Source: Neurospora crassa OR74A (taxonomy: Eukaryota; Ascomycota; Sordariomycetes; Sordariales; Sordariaceae). Taken from it: 64,000 nucleotides of DNA. Below, in pieces: positions 35,404 to 48,279 of this stretch. The notes under the pieces were generated by a model, which was given only the letters and a program-made list of their open reading frames with translations, was not told where the DNA came from and did not search any database. Position 1 is the first letter of the stretch; each line of letters begins with the position of its first letter. Location: positions 3,224,001 through 3,288,000 of the forward strand of contig NC_026503.1 in assembly GCF_000182925.2 (NCBI RefSeq), written 5' to 3'. Both the position numbers and the translations under genes were made by a program.

Positions 35404-38400
35404 ATGGCCCCAGCAACCGAGACGGTAGACTTCAAGAAGCTCATCGGTAGGCCAAGAGAAATAGCAAACAAGACTGCATTGTGATAGTTACCCTGACACA
35501 ACACACAGTCACTCTTAACGGGAAGACCATCACCGGACGGACTAGCGCTCTTAAGAGTGAGTGGCCCGTACATAAAACAACAGATTTTGTATGTGTGTGT
35601 GTGGCCGCCAGACTAACGGCTCGTGGTTCAGGCTTGATATCGTACTTCAAGGGCGACGAAACAGGCTCCCAGGCCGAAAGTCACAGCCAGAAATTGTTTG
35701 ATGACAAGACATATCATTATGTCTATGAGGCTCTCTTCACCTGCGCCCTCACCGAAAAAGCAGACTACTTCAGCTGCTTGAAATCTTCGAAAAGCGACAG
35801 CGTACGCAATAGCTGTGTTAAAAGACTCGAGGGCTGCGCCGAAGCACTCCGTCTAGCTGTTCAACATGGTGCCTACAAGATCAAAAGGAAAACAGCAACG
35901 GCCATCGCCGATCATATCACGCAAACTCTTCTAGATTCCGACGACAACTTCTTCGAGCCCCTTCTCAAGGGATACGTCAAGGTGTTGAGCGCCTTTCTAA
36001 ACATCCAGGTCAACGTCGAAAACCTAGCCGCTTTCGGAGGCGAAAAGTGGGAATCTTCAATCGACTTGTGCCTGAATGCCATCTCCCGCTTTCTAGAGGC
36101 TGCCGAACACGACTCGGGCACTTCAGTCCGCGCTTCCCCAGCCCCGGGAACACCTGCTACCTCGAGAGCGGGCTCTGTTGGACCATTATCCGCATCTGTC
36201 CAGGTGAATGGCCAACTGGCCATCGAATTCCTAGCATGTGTCAAGGCACTCACATCAGCGTCGAATGCGCCAGTTTTGAGGAGAGCAAAAAGGATCTCTC
36301 AGCTTGTGCTTCGCCTGCTCACCCTTCGTCACATCAAGCTAGGCGAGCTGCAAAGGGATTCCTTCTCCATCCTTAACAACATCTTAGTGCGGGTACAGAC
36401 CGAAAGTATAGCCCTGACCAACACGATAACCACGGCACTGGTCCCAGTGTTATCGCACTGCTGGCAACCTCGGTCTTTATCTCGAGACGCCATGTCGACT
36501 TCCCTCAAGGATGAGATGCTCAAGACCCTATATGGAATACACTTGTACTTGGAGAGTTTGCTTCGGGAGGCGACGGATGATAAGCTCTTGCAAGATACCG
36601 AAGATTTGCTCGACTCGTTATGGTCCGAGTACTCCAGGCGGGATGACAAAACCCGCCTTCAGCTCGGAGACGTCACCTTCTCAGCGATGCAACTGCACCC
36701 AGATCACCCATTGACTATGGTATTCGGCTTACGTCCATATCACCTAGCCGGGGAACAGAACTGGGCCTTGCTTGAGAACATTGCCCTTTTGGAGATAGTC
36801 TACGCAAAGAACTCTCAACGCGATCGTCAACACCTAGAAGATGAGCCGGACAAACCACGGAAGAGGCGCCGAGTGATAGGAAGCTCGAACCGAATACACC
36901 AAAAGCTTATGTCGCAGGATCCCGCGGTACAACTCACCGCTCTACAGCTTATACCATTTCTGTCCGCGTTGAAGCATCCATCTCTCGAGGAGGTCAAGGG
37001 GGCATTGGTGGATTTGTCACAGTTCATTTCTGCGAAACAAGGCTTGGTAGCTTCGTGGGCAATGATTGCATGCTCTAGCCTGGCGGCTCACAAAACGTCC
37101 CGCGACCCATCCCTTTCTGCCATGTGGAAGCAAGCATGGCACATTGGCATCAGATCCCTGAGCTTACCCTCTACGAGCCGCTCTGCATGCGTCCTTTTGA
37201 ACTGGATTCTGAAAGCGAAGCTACTTTCTGACCATGAAATAGCTGGCGACGTCAATCAGATCATCACGACTGCCGATATCAGCGGACCGGCAATGCTCGT
37301 TGACTCGGCCCCTGTGCTGATGTTGACCTTACTGCGGATCCGCAACGCCATCTTCCCCAATGCCAGTCAATCAACTTCCAGTCACGTTATTCGATGGGTT
37401 TTCTTGAAGTGGAATCCATGCGAGTCCGCATATGCTTCAGTTCATGGCGTACATGCAGCACCGGTTGACCTTATCAACCTCCTGCGGGCTTGCTATGAGA
37501 TGCCGCCTCTTCGTATGAACACATCTCTCACTGTCTTTGACGGCCCCGTTGCTCAGTTCCGAGCAGTCCAAAAGCAGCGTCATGCGATGCTACGGTATCT
37601 GTTGCTCTTGGAAGATGAAGCCCCCCCAGAGGACTCACACAAAGCAACATCAACTGATCAGCCAAAAAGAGAGGAAATCCGGGCTGCTGATTCGTCGAGT
37701 TCTCACTCGGCAAAGCGGCTGATTCTGGAACTGCTCTTCCCAAAGCTTGATGAACTATTACAGATGGTAGAATTATGGCATAAGCGTGGTGAAAGCGACA
37801 GCGCAGCCCCTGTGTCTACGGATCGCCTCGTTAGCGTCGCTTCGACTTGTATTGTCGGAGCATTCATCATGCCCGAGCTCGTGGGTCTCAACTCTTCCAT
37901 GTCGAGGGATCTAGAGAAAACCGTGTTTGGTATTGTTGAGGGCATGATAAAGGCGATTGCTGAGTCTCCCCAGAGTGAAGATTTCTTCAATCTTGTCCTT
38001 GAAGTCTCTGCGCCCTACATCCCTACCCTGGGTGAGGCTGAGCTAACTCATTTTAAACGCGAGGAACCATATGCCCTCAGGCTTTTTGCCACAGTTTCAA
38101 ACAGTTTGCTGGAGAAAACCCGACGAGAATCCCCCACGGACAGCGATCCAGCGTCTATGGATCTTGATGATGAGTTCGACTCCCAGGAAACTCGAAAAAG
38201 TACAACAGCGGGGAAAAGGTTCCTATCCAGAAGGGACATCACACTCAAACACACTCCCGAGGCCTTTTACCTCGACACCAGCCTTCGGCTACACCTACTT
38301 AGGATCATCCGTGCGGATGACGGGGAGCTTGGCCGGGTGCCTGATCCGATCGTGGATCACCTTCTGGAGCTCTCCGACGAGGATCTCTTGTCTTGCCGGC

Positions 38401-41400
38401 TTTTCATGCAGGAGTTGTTCGCATCCGATGTTGTCACACCTGTTGATCTCGCGATAAGGATGATTGAAAGGATCGCTGCGACGATCAGCAACAACCAATA
38501 TACCTGTTGTGAAGCTGCCATGTGTACTGTGATGGACATCATGGAGGGATTCATCACCATGTGGACCGATGAGGAGCTCGAGATCTCGAATTTGGTTGGC
38601 GACATTTACGACCATCTCATAAAACGTGCATTGCCCAACAACTCTCTTTCATCTACCGCACAGATCTGGTTTTCGAGACTTCTCTTCCGTCTACTGGAGG
38701 TCAATCCTATGTTTGCTTCACAGGTTCTGAAGCTTCCTTCCACCAGATCTACGCTTCTGACGATCTTAAGAGACGCACCCATGGATGTCAAGTTCTTTAT
38801 TGGCATTAACCTGCCGAGAATCTTTGGGATGCATGTTCTTCAAACTCACGACGACATAATTGTCGAAATCCTCGAAGTGCTTCCCGGTGAAGGAATGGAG
38901 GGTATTGCGTTCCGTCTGTTTGTACTGGCGGAACTCGCGTGCAAATGGCCTACATTGCTTCGTCGGTGTGCTTATCACATTTTCGAGACACCTGGGAAGA
39001 ACCAAACATCGGCAAGCCATGCGACAAGTTGCTTGAAGCGGGTGTCGAGATGCCTCAATCTCAGCAGCCCTCAAGAGTTGTTCACGATTTTTGCTCCCCA
39101 GATACTCTATACTTGGCTAGCGATCGACTCCATCGACGAGATTCCATACAGCATATTTGGGTTTTCGAACCTGGCAGAGCTCCTTTCCAAGAGCCAGTCA
39201 GAAGCTGTTGGTATAATGATCATGCGTGGCCATGAAACGGACGCTCGCGAGCTGGCTAAAACTTTGAAGCTTAGTATACAAGAGTTGGTCACGCAGAACT
39301 TCAGCAAGATCGTGGCGTACAGCATTGCACAAGACTCCAGTCTTCCAAACGAAGTCACTGGAGAGAGCCGCGTGAGGAGAATCATCGGGGCGGAGCCTTA
39401 CAGCAGCAACATAATTCTTAACTTCGCTGACATCCTGGCAATCTTTTTCGAGATATGCGACCAAGAGTATCCTATCGAAGACTCGTTTCGCAAAGATGCC
39501 GCCAACTTTGCCTATGCAGCGGATATCATGGACAAAATCAAAGCGTTTGGTCATCTGGACACAATGCTTCCACCAAACCAGCAGCCAAGTTATAAGGCCA
39601 AGTTTCTCAAGCGGCAGATACTACACCTCGTAAAGAGGACCAACTACGAGCTACATGATATATGGACACCCGCTCTTGTTGTATTCGTAGCCCGAAAACT
39701 GCTGAACACGATTCACCCGGCATTAGGTCCATTGCATGCCTGTTCCGTGCTGCGGAAGATCCGCGTGCTCATTTGCTTAGCAGGCGACACGGCCCTGTAT
39801 GGCTACCCTCTAGAGATGCTGCTGCATTCTCTACGGGCTTTCGTGGTTGATCCGGAGTGCGCTGATGATGCCCTGGGAATCACCCAGTATCTCATTACTG
39901 AGGGAAGCGATCATCTAATCCGATTTCCTTCTTTCCTTGCTGGATATGCTCTTTCATGCTTGGCTGATCTTCGCGTATTCCTCGAGTCGAGCCAATCTAG
40001 TACAACGCAGGAGAGCCAGTTCAAAGCGACAAAATCAAAGGCGCAGCTCTTTCACGCATGGTTTTCCAAATATCTGGCCAACTACACCACCAATGCATGG
40101 AAGGATAAGACACAAAAGGAAGCTTTCGAGGCCATCACCCAGTCTGCTGCTAATATTCGTGTCATGGGTAATGCAGAGAAGGGTACCCACGAGAGCAAGT
40201 TGCTACTGGAGATTCTCAAGGATTGGGGTCGACAGCACCAGCTCCTGAACGGGCCGGCTCGATCGGTTGCTCTGTCAATACTCTGTGGGTCTTTTAATGT
40301 TCCACCACCAAGTCGCTTGGACGTGATCCAAAGCGACGAAGAGGCGTTAGCTCATGGTGCTGCTGTCTGGATGAGCTGTGGTTCCAAGAAGCTTAGCAGC
40401 GAGTACTTGGCATGGGCCGGGCGAGTGATCGGTCGATCATATGCAGCCTCAGGCGACGTACCACCAGAGCTCTTGCGTGAATCGCGCCTTCAGGAGTATC
40501 GGAAGAAATCCCCGGTAAACTTTGATTTCATGGAGTCAGAGGAGGCCCTTCTTAGCCTTATTGAAGCCCTTACTGCAAGTAGCGACGGCTTTAGGGCTGG
40601 ATTGGCTGAGGCTGCCCTTCGTGTAGCAGTATCGGATGCCCTCCATGAGAACGATCGTCCTTTGATCACCGCCTGTCAAAAGAGTCTTTCAGAGTCGTTG
40701 CTAGTAGCATCGGAATGGGGAGAGCTTCGAATACCCCGGTCCGATCGCTTCAGTGTCGAACACCCTAATGAGACCGAGATATTCTCTGCGGAATTTCTGG
40801 AAAGTCCGGAGTGGGCACAGCAACTCACCACACTCTTAGCCCAGTCAGTACCGGGGAGCGTCGCACTCAGAGTACTGCCTCCCATCTTGACAAAGGTCAA
40901 GGGCTTTGCTGAGCAAGCATTCCCCTTCATCGTTCACAATGTGCTGGAATACGAGCTAGATCAGACCCAAGGGATGAAGCAGAAGCTTTCGGAAGCCTTG
41001 AAGGAATGGCTGACCTCCACTTCACCAGCAGCCAGGGACAACCAGAAGCTCCTGATCAACACAATTCTGTACCTAAGAACACAGGCAAATCCAAATGAGA
41101 CATCTATAGCAGATCGATTACATTGGCTCGAGGTCAACTTCTCAATCGCCGCGGCCGCTGCTACGCGATGCGGGATGTATAAAGTTGCTCTGCTGTTCGC
41201 CGAGTTGGCATCCACTGAGATTACACGCCAGTCTCGCCGTTCGTCCGCGATTCAGGGACTCGGGGATACGAGCGAGATTTTGTTGGATATTTTTGAGAAT
41301 ATCGATGATCCGGATGCCTACTACGGCTTAACCCAGGACGCTTCGCTTTCGACTGTATTAGCTCGTCTCGAGTACGAGAACGACGGGACCAAGAGCTTAG

Positions 41401-44400
41401 CATTTCGTGGAGCCCAATACGACAGTCACCTGAGGCGCCGGGATGTAGCTTCACAGCAAGACGGACAGGCGCTCATCAAGGCGTTGAGCAGCTTGGGTCT
41501 CGCTGGCCTGTCGAACTCTCTCCTTCAGACGCAACAGAGCCTGGACGGGTCCTCAACATCTCTTGATTCCACGTTCATCACAGCACGGCGTTTAGAGATA
41601 TGGAATCTTCCTGCCCCGGCTGCGACCGAAAACTGGGCGGTAACTGTGTACAAAGCCTATCAGAGTATGCATCAAGCCTCTGACATCAACATGGTAAGAA
41701 GCGCGGTTCACGACGGTCTTACGAAAACTCTCAAACATCTCACAGGGAAAAGCCTGAACACATTGACACTGCGTCACCAGCTGGGTGCTCTCGCCACACT
41801 GGCTGAACTCGATGATGTCCTGAACACTGGAGATCTTTCCGAGCTCAACGGCATCATTGAAGACTTCCAAGCGCGGTCCAAGTGGATGATGAGTGGGCAG
41901 TACGACGATGTCAGTCGGATCCTCTCGTGCCGGGAGACAACCTTGAGCTTGTGGAGTCAACGCCACAACCTTCGGCCAGCGAGGTTGACACCTGCAAATG
42001 CTCGTCTGGCGCAAATTCGTGGCATGCTGGTCTCTTCTGATATTTACCGGTTCCATCGTGCCACACAAGAAACTTTGAACTTGTCTACCACACTCACAGA
42101 TCTCATAAGACCGAGTGAACAAATGGGGCTTGCTGTCGACGCAGCAATTCGGATGGAGACTGCTAACTCGCTATGGGATCAAGGCGAGATGATCTCTTCC
42201 ATTCGGATGCTGCAGAACATTGACAAAGAGTCCCCACTAGAGAAGCAAACCGTTCCTGTCAGCCGTTCTGATCTCTTGTCGAAGATTGGGTATCAGGTGT
42301 CGGTTGCCCGGCTAGAGAGTCCAGACACTATTCAGAAGAACTATCTCGAACCTGCGCTGAAGGAGCTGAAAGGCAAGAGTGAAGGAAAGGAAGCTGGCCG
42401 GGTTTACCACCAGTTCGCCATGTTCTGTGATGAACAGCTCCAAAACCCAGATGGCCTTGAGGATCTTGCTCGCCTCCAGAATCTTGAAAGGGGCAAGAAT
42501 GACGAGGTTACACAGCTCAAAGCTCTTATTGCGAGCACCCGGGATTCGCAACTCAAGAACAAGTATTCTTCGCACTTGTCAAAGGCAAAGCAGTGGCTTG
42601 ACCTCGATCAGCAGGAGCTCCGCCGAGTTGAACAGACTCGTTCTGAGTTCGTGAGGTTGAGTTTGCAGAACTACCTACTCTCTCTCGCGGCATCGGACGA
42701 GTACAATAATGATGCGCTCCGTTTTACAGCTCTGTGGTTAGAGTGCTCGGAGGACGACATGGTCAACGAGGTAGTGAAGAGGTACCTCAGCAAAGTCCCA
42801 ACTCGGAAGTTCGCACCCTTGATCAATCAGCTATCATCGCGCCTACAGCATCAAGAAGGGCTCTTCCAGATCACTCTGATAGGATTGGTCTATAGCATCT
42901 GCCTCGACCACCCTTACCACGGTATGTACCAGATCTGGTCGGGAGTCAAAGCACGATCCATCAAGAATGATGAGGTTGCTTTATCCCGACAGAAGGCGAC
43001 GGATAAGATTGCCAGAGCCATCAAGAAGAGTGGTGCATCAGCCGCCAAGATCTATCTGGCGATTAACGCTACAAGCAAAGTCTACCACAATCTCGCCATG
43101 GACCGCGATGCGAAGAAATACAAGGCAGGTCACAAGATGAACATCAAGGACTCAAAAGCAGGCTTGGAATTTCTCGCCGCGTTTGCCGAGTTCCCGATCC
43201 CGCCGCCGACCATGCAAATGCCTTTGCTAGCAAGCTGCGACTACTCCCAAGTACCGATGATCGTCAAGTTTGAACCCCAAATGTCTATCGCCTCAGGCGT
43301 CTCCGCGCCCAAGATCATCACGGCCATCGGCAGTGACGGCCGACAGTACAAGCAGCTTGTCAAGGGCGGCAACGACGACCTCCGCCAGGACGCCATCATG
43401 GAGCAAGTCTTTGCCGCCGTCTCGGAGCTACTGAAGCACCACCGCGCCACTCGCCAGCGCAACCTCGGCATCCGGACCTACAAAGTCCTCCCGCTCACCG
43501 AAACGACCGGCGTCATCGAGTTCGTGTCCAACACCATCCCACTGCACGAGTACCTCATGCCCGCCCACGAAATCTACTACCCCAAGGACCTCAAAGGGTC
43601 GCACTGCCGGAAAGAGATCATGAACGCCCAATCCAAATCCGTCGACACGCGTGTGGCCGTCTACCGCAAGGTAACCGAAAGGTTCCACCCCGTGATGCGC
43701 TACTTCTTCATGGAATGGTTCCCCGACCCGGACGAGTGGTTCGCCAGGCGGACCGCCTACACGCGCACCACGGCCGCCATTTCCATGCTCGGCCACGTTC
43801 TCGGGTTGGGCGACCGACACGGACACAACATTCTGCTCGACACCAAGACGGGAGAGGTAGTGCACATTGACTTGGGCGTCGCCTTTGAATTGGGCCGCAT
43901 CTTGCCGGTGCCGGAACTGGTTCCCTTCCGTCTGACACGGGACATTGTCGACGGCATGGGCATAACCAAAACCGAGGGCGTGTTCCGGCGATGCTGCGAG
44001 TTCACGCTGGACGCGCTGCGCGAGGAGACGTACAGCATCATGACGATTCTGGACGTGTTGAGGTATGATCCGCTTTATAGCTGGTCGATGAGCCCCCTAA
44101 GGATGGCGAGGTTGCAGAATGTAAGGGTGGGGGCGGGTGAAGATGACGTGGTAGAGGCAGAGGATGAGCGGCGGGCTGGAGATAAGAAGTCGACGAAGAA
44201 CCTCAATGAGCCTAGTGAGGCGGATCGGGCGTTGGAGGTGGTAAGGAAGAAGTTGAGTAAGACGTTGAGCGTGATGGCTACGGTGAATGATTTGATCAAT
44301 CAGGCGACTGACGAGAGGAATTTGGCGGTGTTGTTTTGTGGTAAGTTGTCTACGCTTCATGGTTGTGAGTTGAATGTGTGTGCAAGAGAGAGAGATTGCT

Positions 44401-44438
44401 AACAGTGAGGTTATCTAGGTTGGGCTGCTTATGCTTGA
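35404..44438 (+). CDS. mus-21: MUS-21, ATM/Tel1-type checkpoint kinase (2939 aa)
   Basis: Four exons: 35404-35446, 35509-35556, 35632-44340 and 44419-44438. Introns are 62, 75 and 78 bp, with GACTAAC/CTGAC branches; all phases close. The start context is CACCATGG. The N-terminus is Tel1-like (KKLIVTLNGKTITGRTSALKSLISYF). The huge helical HEAT/FAT region follows. The kinase domain is near the C-terminus: the catalytic motif GLGDRHGHN places Asp2758, and HIDLG places Asp2777. The activation region LPVPELVPFRLTRDIVDGMG followed by EGVFRRCCE matches ATM rather than ATR. The last exon supplies the FATC end, NLAVLFCGWAAYA. It phosphorylates SQ/TQ sites after double-strand breaks and supports telomere maintenance. 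In N. crassa the ATM homolog is mus-21 and the ATR homolog is mus-9. The last exon encodes only seven codons including the stop, easily missed by gene finders but essential to FATC. Confidence 0.96.
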
Positions 44439-45696
44439 TGGAGGAGCAGTAAAAGGAAACTACTCAAGACGTACTTGCCAGGGCTAGAAGAGAAATGGGG
44501 AGGAAGTCCATATGATTTGTGGGTTTATATATGTCTATAGATATGGACGTGGAAACATCGAGATAGATCTGAGAGTCTTGTACTTGGTCATAATAGCTTC
44601 TTTTTCTCTTGATAACCCAACTCATCAAATTTGACACGCCTCGTATTGTTTTATGCTTATGCTAATCATCATCATCATCATCCTCACTCTAAGTAGACGC
44701 TAAAGAGACAGGCCAAACAAAGCCTAGTATGCCATACGGATATGTACCAAACAGAAAAACTCCCCTATACACAGTCGAATAAAAACACAAAAAGGTGGGG
44801 GTATCTATCACACAACACGAGATTTGGAAGTCTCATCTTCCTCGTCATCGTCATCTATAACGCCGTAAGTAATGCCCTTCCTTCCATCCATCCATTCCCT
44901 TGCCCATGCAATTGATGCCATCATGTCCTCGTTTAGCTATTTCCATCCGAGAGACCAACCAAACCGACGAGATGGGGAGGAAAAAAAAAAAGACACCTTC
45001 TTAGGTCCTTTGTAACCACTTGGCTCGCTTTCTGCTGCTGCCTGGCCACCAACCACGTTTCTCCATCGGTTCGCTGGCGTTTCGCTGGTGACTGGCTAAC
45101 GACACAAGGGTGATACCTTCTTGCCAAACGCCAAGCAATGTGTTATTCCTTCCCCTAGAATAGGAGAAAACTCTTCTTCTGTCCGAGCTGTATCCAGGAA
45201 TAGCGAAGTGGGTAGCAACGTCTCAGCATGTAAATAAACTAGCGGCTGGGCTGGGCTGGGCCGGGCCATCGGCTTTCGGTCTCTCGAGTCTCGATAGCTA
45301 GTGCTCCAGGATCGTCGTGGTATGTCATAGATGGGCGCCTTTCACTGGTCTGTCGAAAGTTGGGCCTGGTCCACAAGCAGGCAGTTGGATGCTCTATTGT
45401 CATCCAAGTCATCCACGCTCTGAGCCGGTGCCGCCTCAACTCCTATCACCACTCATATATGTGTAGTGATCTTGTTCAGGCATATGAAAATACCACGGGT
45501 CTCGGCTGCATCCCTGTGCTTCTTTGCTTTTGCCCTTCCGAAATCATGCCATGCAAGTCACGATGCAGCCATCCGTAGCCCTCCAGTCCTTATATGTCCG
45601 GACAAATACTTGTATATCGACAACCGCTTTGTCTGTCGCTGTCTTCGGCTGACAAAGTGGTGGGAGTGGTCTTCGTTATATCCGCTAACAGGGCTG
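44439..45696. other. Convergent intergenic region between mus-21 and the slx8-like gene
   Basis: About 1.26 kb between two stops on opposite strands, so mostly 3'-UTR. Contains a CAT/ATC repeat at about 44660-44690. No gene is supported. Confidence 0.55.
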
Positions 45697-47222
45697 TCAT
45701 TGAGCGGCCCTCTTTCCCAAGCTCTTCTTGGTCACCAACTTCAATTCAAGTGGATAGTAGCCTTTAGCTTTCGCTGTCCACTTGCCGCCTATCGGGGCTT
45801 TATCAATCTTTTGACGACACACAGGACATGTTCGCTTGGTTGGATCAATGGTTAGGGCGGAATGGAGACATTCGGAGCAAAAGAGATGACCTAGTATTTA
45901 CAAGATTTGTCAGCCGTGAACAAACAGAGTGAAAGGGACGGGCAAGGGAGAGAAAAGCTTACCACAATGCGTAACCGTCAAGCCCGTAACATTATCCATG
46001 CAAATGACACATTGGAAGGCGCTCAGCTTGATCTCGTTCTTGGGCCTAGGCTTCGCTCGCATACTCTCGGGCACCTCTTCCGTATCCGCCAAGTCGACCA
46101 CATCCATGAAATTGTCGTCCCCGAACGGATCTTTTTCGTCGTCGCTGGATAGCAGCACGTGTGCTTTTCGCTTGTGTGCCCTGATTTCTAGCCCGTCTTC
46201 TCTTTTCCGTTTGGGAGCCCCGGACGACTGAGGTGGTAGTGTGGGCAAGCTGACAATGTTGTGAGAGGTGCCTCGGCTTCGTCGCCGAGAGCCCTCTGCG
46301 GCGGATTCATCCCTCCTCGAAGGCATGGTGTTGTTGCAACTGTTGCGTGAAGGAGAGAGAAGATCGCCAAGATGTCTCGGGGTCTGGGGTGGAAGCGAAG
46401 GGCTGGAAAAGTCTCGACTGGCAAGCTCGTTGAGAAAGTCGTCACTATTTGGTTCTCGATCGCTGCGATGGGGGGTGACAAATAGACCAGGTGCGCGCGA
46501 GCCTGTGGCGAGGTTGGTGTTGAGCGCGGGGTCGGCGTTGTTGTCAAAGCTGGTTCCTCTACTGTCTGGGGTAGAAGAAGATCCAGAAAGCAGAAAAGAG
46601 AGCGCCGGTGGCAGCGGTCGAGGTGGTGGTAGGGCGCGAGAAGCCGGGGGCAAATAAGCGGCTTGAGATTGGCGGTTGTCGAGGTGACGGCCGGGTTCGG
46701 CCCGGGCTTGCGGGTGCGGACAGGGTAATGAGGTTCGCGGGGTTATGTAAGCGTTTGCTGGAGAAGGCGCTTGGGGTTGAATTGAGAGTGAGTGCAGTAT
46801 GTTTGTGGTTTGCCCAGGAATGTTGTGTGGGTGTTGTTGTCGCTGGCCGTGAATTTGAGAATTGTCCGAGTTGGAGTTCGGATTCGGGGCCGGATATTGC
46901 TGCAGCAAAGGCGCCAAGGAAGGGAGCGACTGAGGAACAGGAACACCAGGGTTCGGGTGCGCTACGCTGGACAGCGGTGGTGGAAGAGCGTCCAGGTCCA
47001 GGTCTTTTTGTAAAGGGCAAAGCGCCGCAACTTGTTAGACACACAGCCCAGACAATGTGGTAGGGTTAGTTATGAGTGGTGAAGGGGGGAAAGGGAGGTG
47101 TTTTTTCAGAAAAAGGTTTGGGGTTTTGGGGTCGGAGGTGGGAGAAAGGTGAAGCGCAGTAAAAAAGTACCTGCAAAGATGTCGTCGTAGGCCGCATCAC
47201 TCAAGGGGAAGTCGTCATCCAT
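45697..47222 (-). CDS. RING-finger protein, probable Slx8-type SUMO-targeted ubiquitin ligase (437 aa)
   Basis: Three exons: 47222-47171, 47030-45963 and 45890-45697. Introns are 140 bp (GTACTT...AACAAG, ATAACTAAC branch upstream) and 72 bp (GTAAGC...ACTAG); phases close. The first exon encodes MDDDFPLSDAAYDDIFA. Residues 18-300 are Pro/Ser/Gln-rich and look disordered. Two candidate SUMO-interacting motifs precede the RING: HVLLSSDDEKD (about 308-318) and DVVDLADTEE (about 327-336). The C3HC4 RING has all eight ligands (C358, C361, C373, H375, C378, C381, C395, C398) and is split by the second intron between the HCG and HLFC motifs. The C-terminal YYPLELKLVTKK after the RING is typical of Slx8-like proteins. 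Slx8 with an Slx5/Rfp partner ubiquitinates SUMOylated proteins in DNA repair. The family call is good; exact orthology is inferred. The gene is divergent from mip-1. Confidence 0.8.
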
Positions 47223-48237
47223 GGCCCCAAGGAAGGCTTGCCGGCAAGATGCCGGAACAAAAGGCAAAGGTACGGATAAAGAAGATATTGAATTGATGAA
47301 GATGGGAATTCCAAACCGTTCGTGCGGCGTTTGGTTTTGGTGGCGAGTCGACTTTGGGACGGTCGCCGTCCACTTTGCTCGCAATGTTCCAGCCAAACGA
47401 GAGTGACTGGGCTACGGACAATACCTAGGACGAAAGAAGGAAGCAAGGGCAGTCGCTAACGATGGTATATACGGAGCACTAGGTAGGAGCGTAACGATCG
47501 GTATCAGTGTCGCAGAGATGAAATAGCATATGTACACACTTAAAGGCAGAGGTAGGCCGTGTCGGAAAGAGGACAGAAGTCAGGTAAGTGAAAGGAAGTG
47601 TTTGGCTAGAGGAGTTATTAAGGATGGATAAAATGGGTGGAAATCAGTTGACAACGAACAAGTCGGTAAAGTACCTAGGTACTGTAGTAACATGGAGCTG
47701 AGAAATACGGGGAAGGTCCGCAGGAAAAGATGGACCCAGCCGAGCTCTTCCAACTTCTTGGATCATGTAGGTATGTATACTACTTACTGAATGAAATCAC
47801 TTTGGGCAGTAAGTATAGAAGTTGCCATTGTGATGGGGGGCGCGCCGTCTGCACACTCAAGCCACCGTCTTTGGTCAAACATGACGGCGGGAGAAGAAAT
47901 GATGCCAAGTAGTATCGATGGAGTGCTAATGGATGCCCGCTGTCTACAAAGGGAACTGAACGCTGGCCACTGTCATGGCGATTGGATTGATCTCTGCTAA
48001 TCGTGGCTACCGAAGCAAATGTTAGCAGCGGATGTGTAGGCCTGGTGTAAACTCCTAACAGATATCCAAGAGCGTAGCACTTCCATGACAAAGATGGAGA
48101 AACTTGTCATGCTTGATTGACAGTTTGAGGTCCCACCAAAGATGCAAATGCGTGTAGCCGAGGTTCTGTCGGTGTCTTCTTTTTCGATCCCTGACACGAG
48201 CACAGAAGCTTTGGATAATTGTTCCACGGTAGGTAAG

Positions 48238-48279
48238 GTTAGGGGTGTATATGTGAAGCAAACCAGCTTAACCCTAACT
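48238..48279. repeat. Inverted pair of TTAGGG-type hexamers
   Basis: GTTAGGG (48238-48244) and CCCTAAC (48272-48278) are perfect 7-base reverse complements 27 bases apart, with one more possible G-U pair outside. The unit is that of Neurospora telomeres (TTAGGG). Chance cannot be excluded at this length. Confidence 0.6.
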
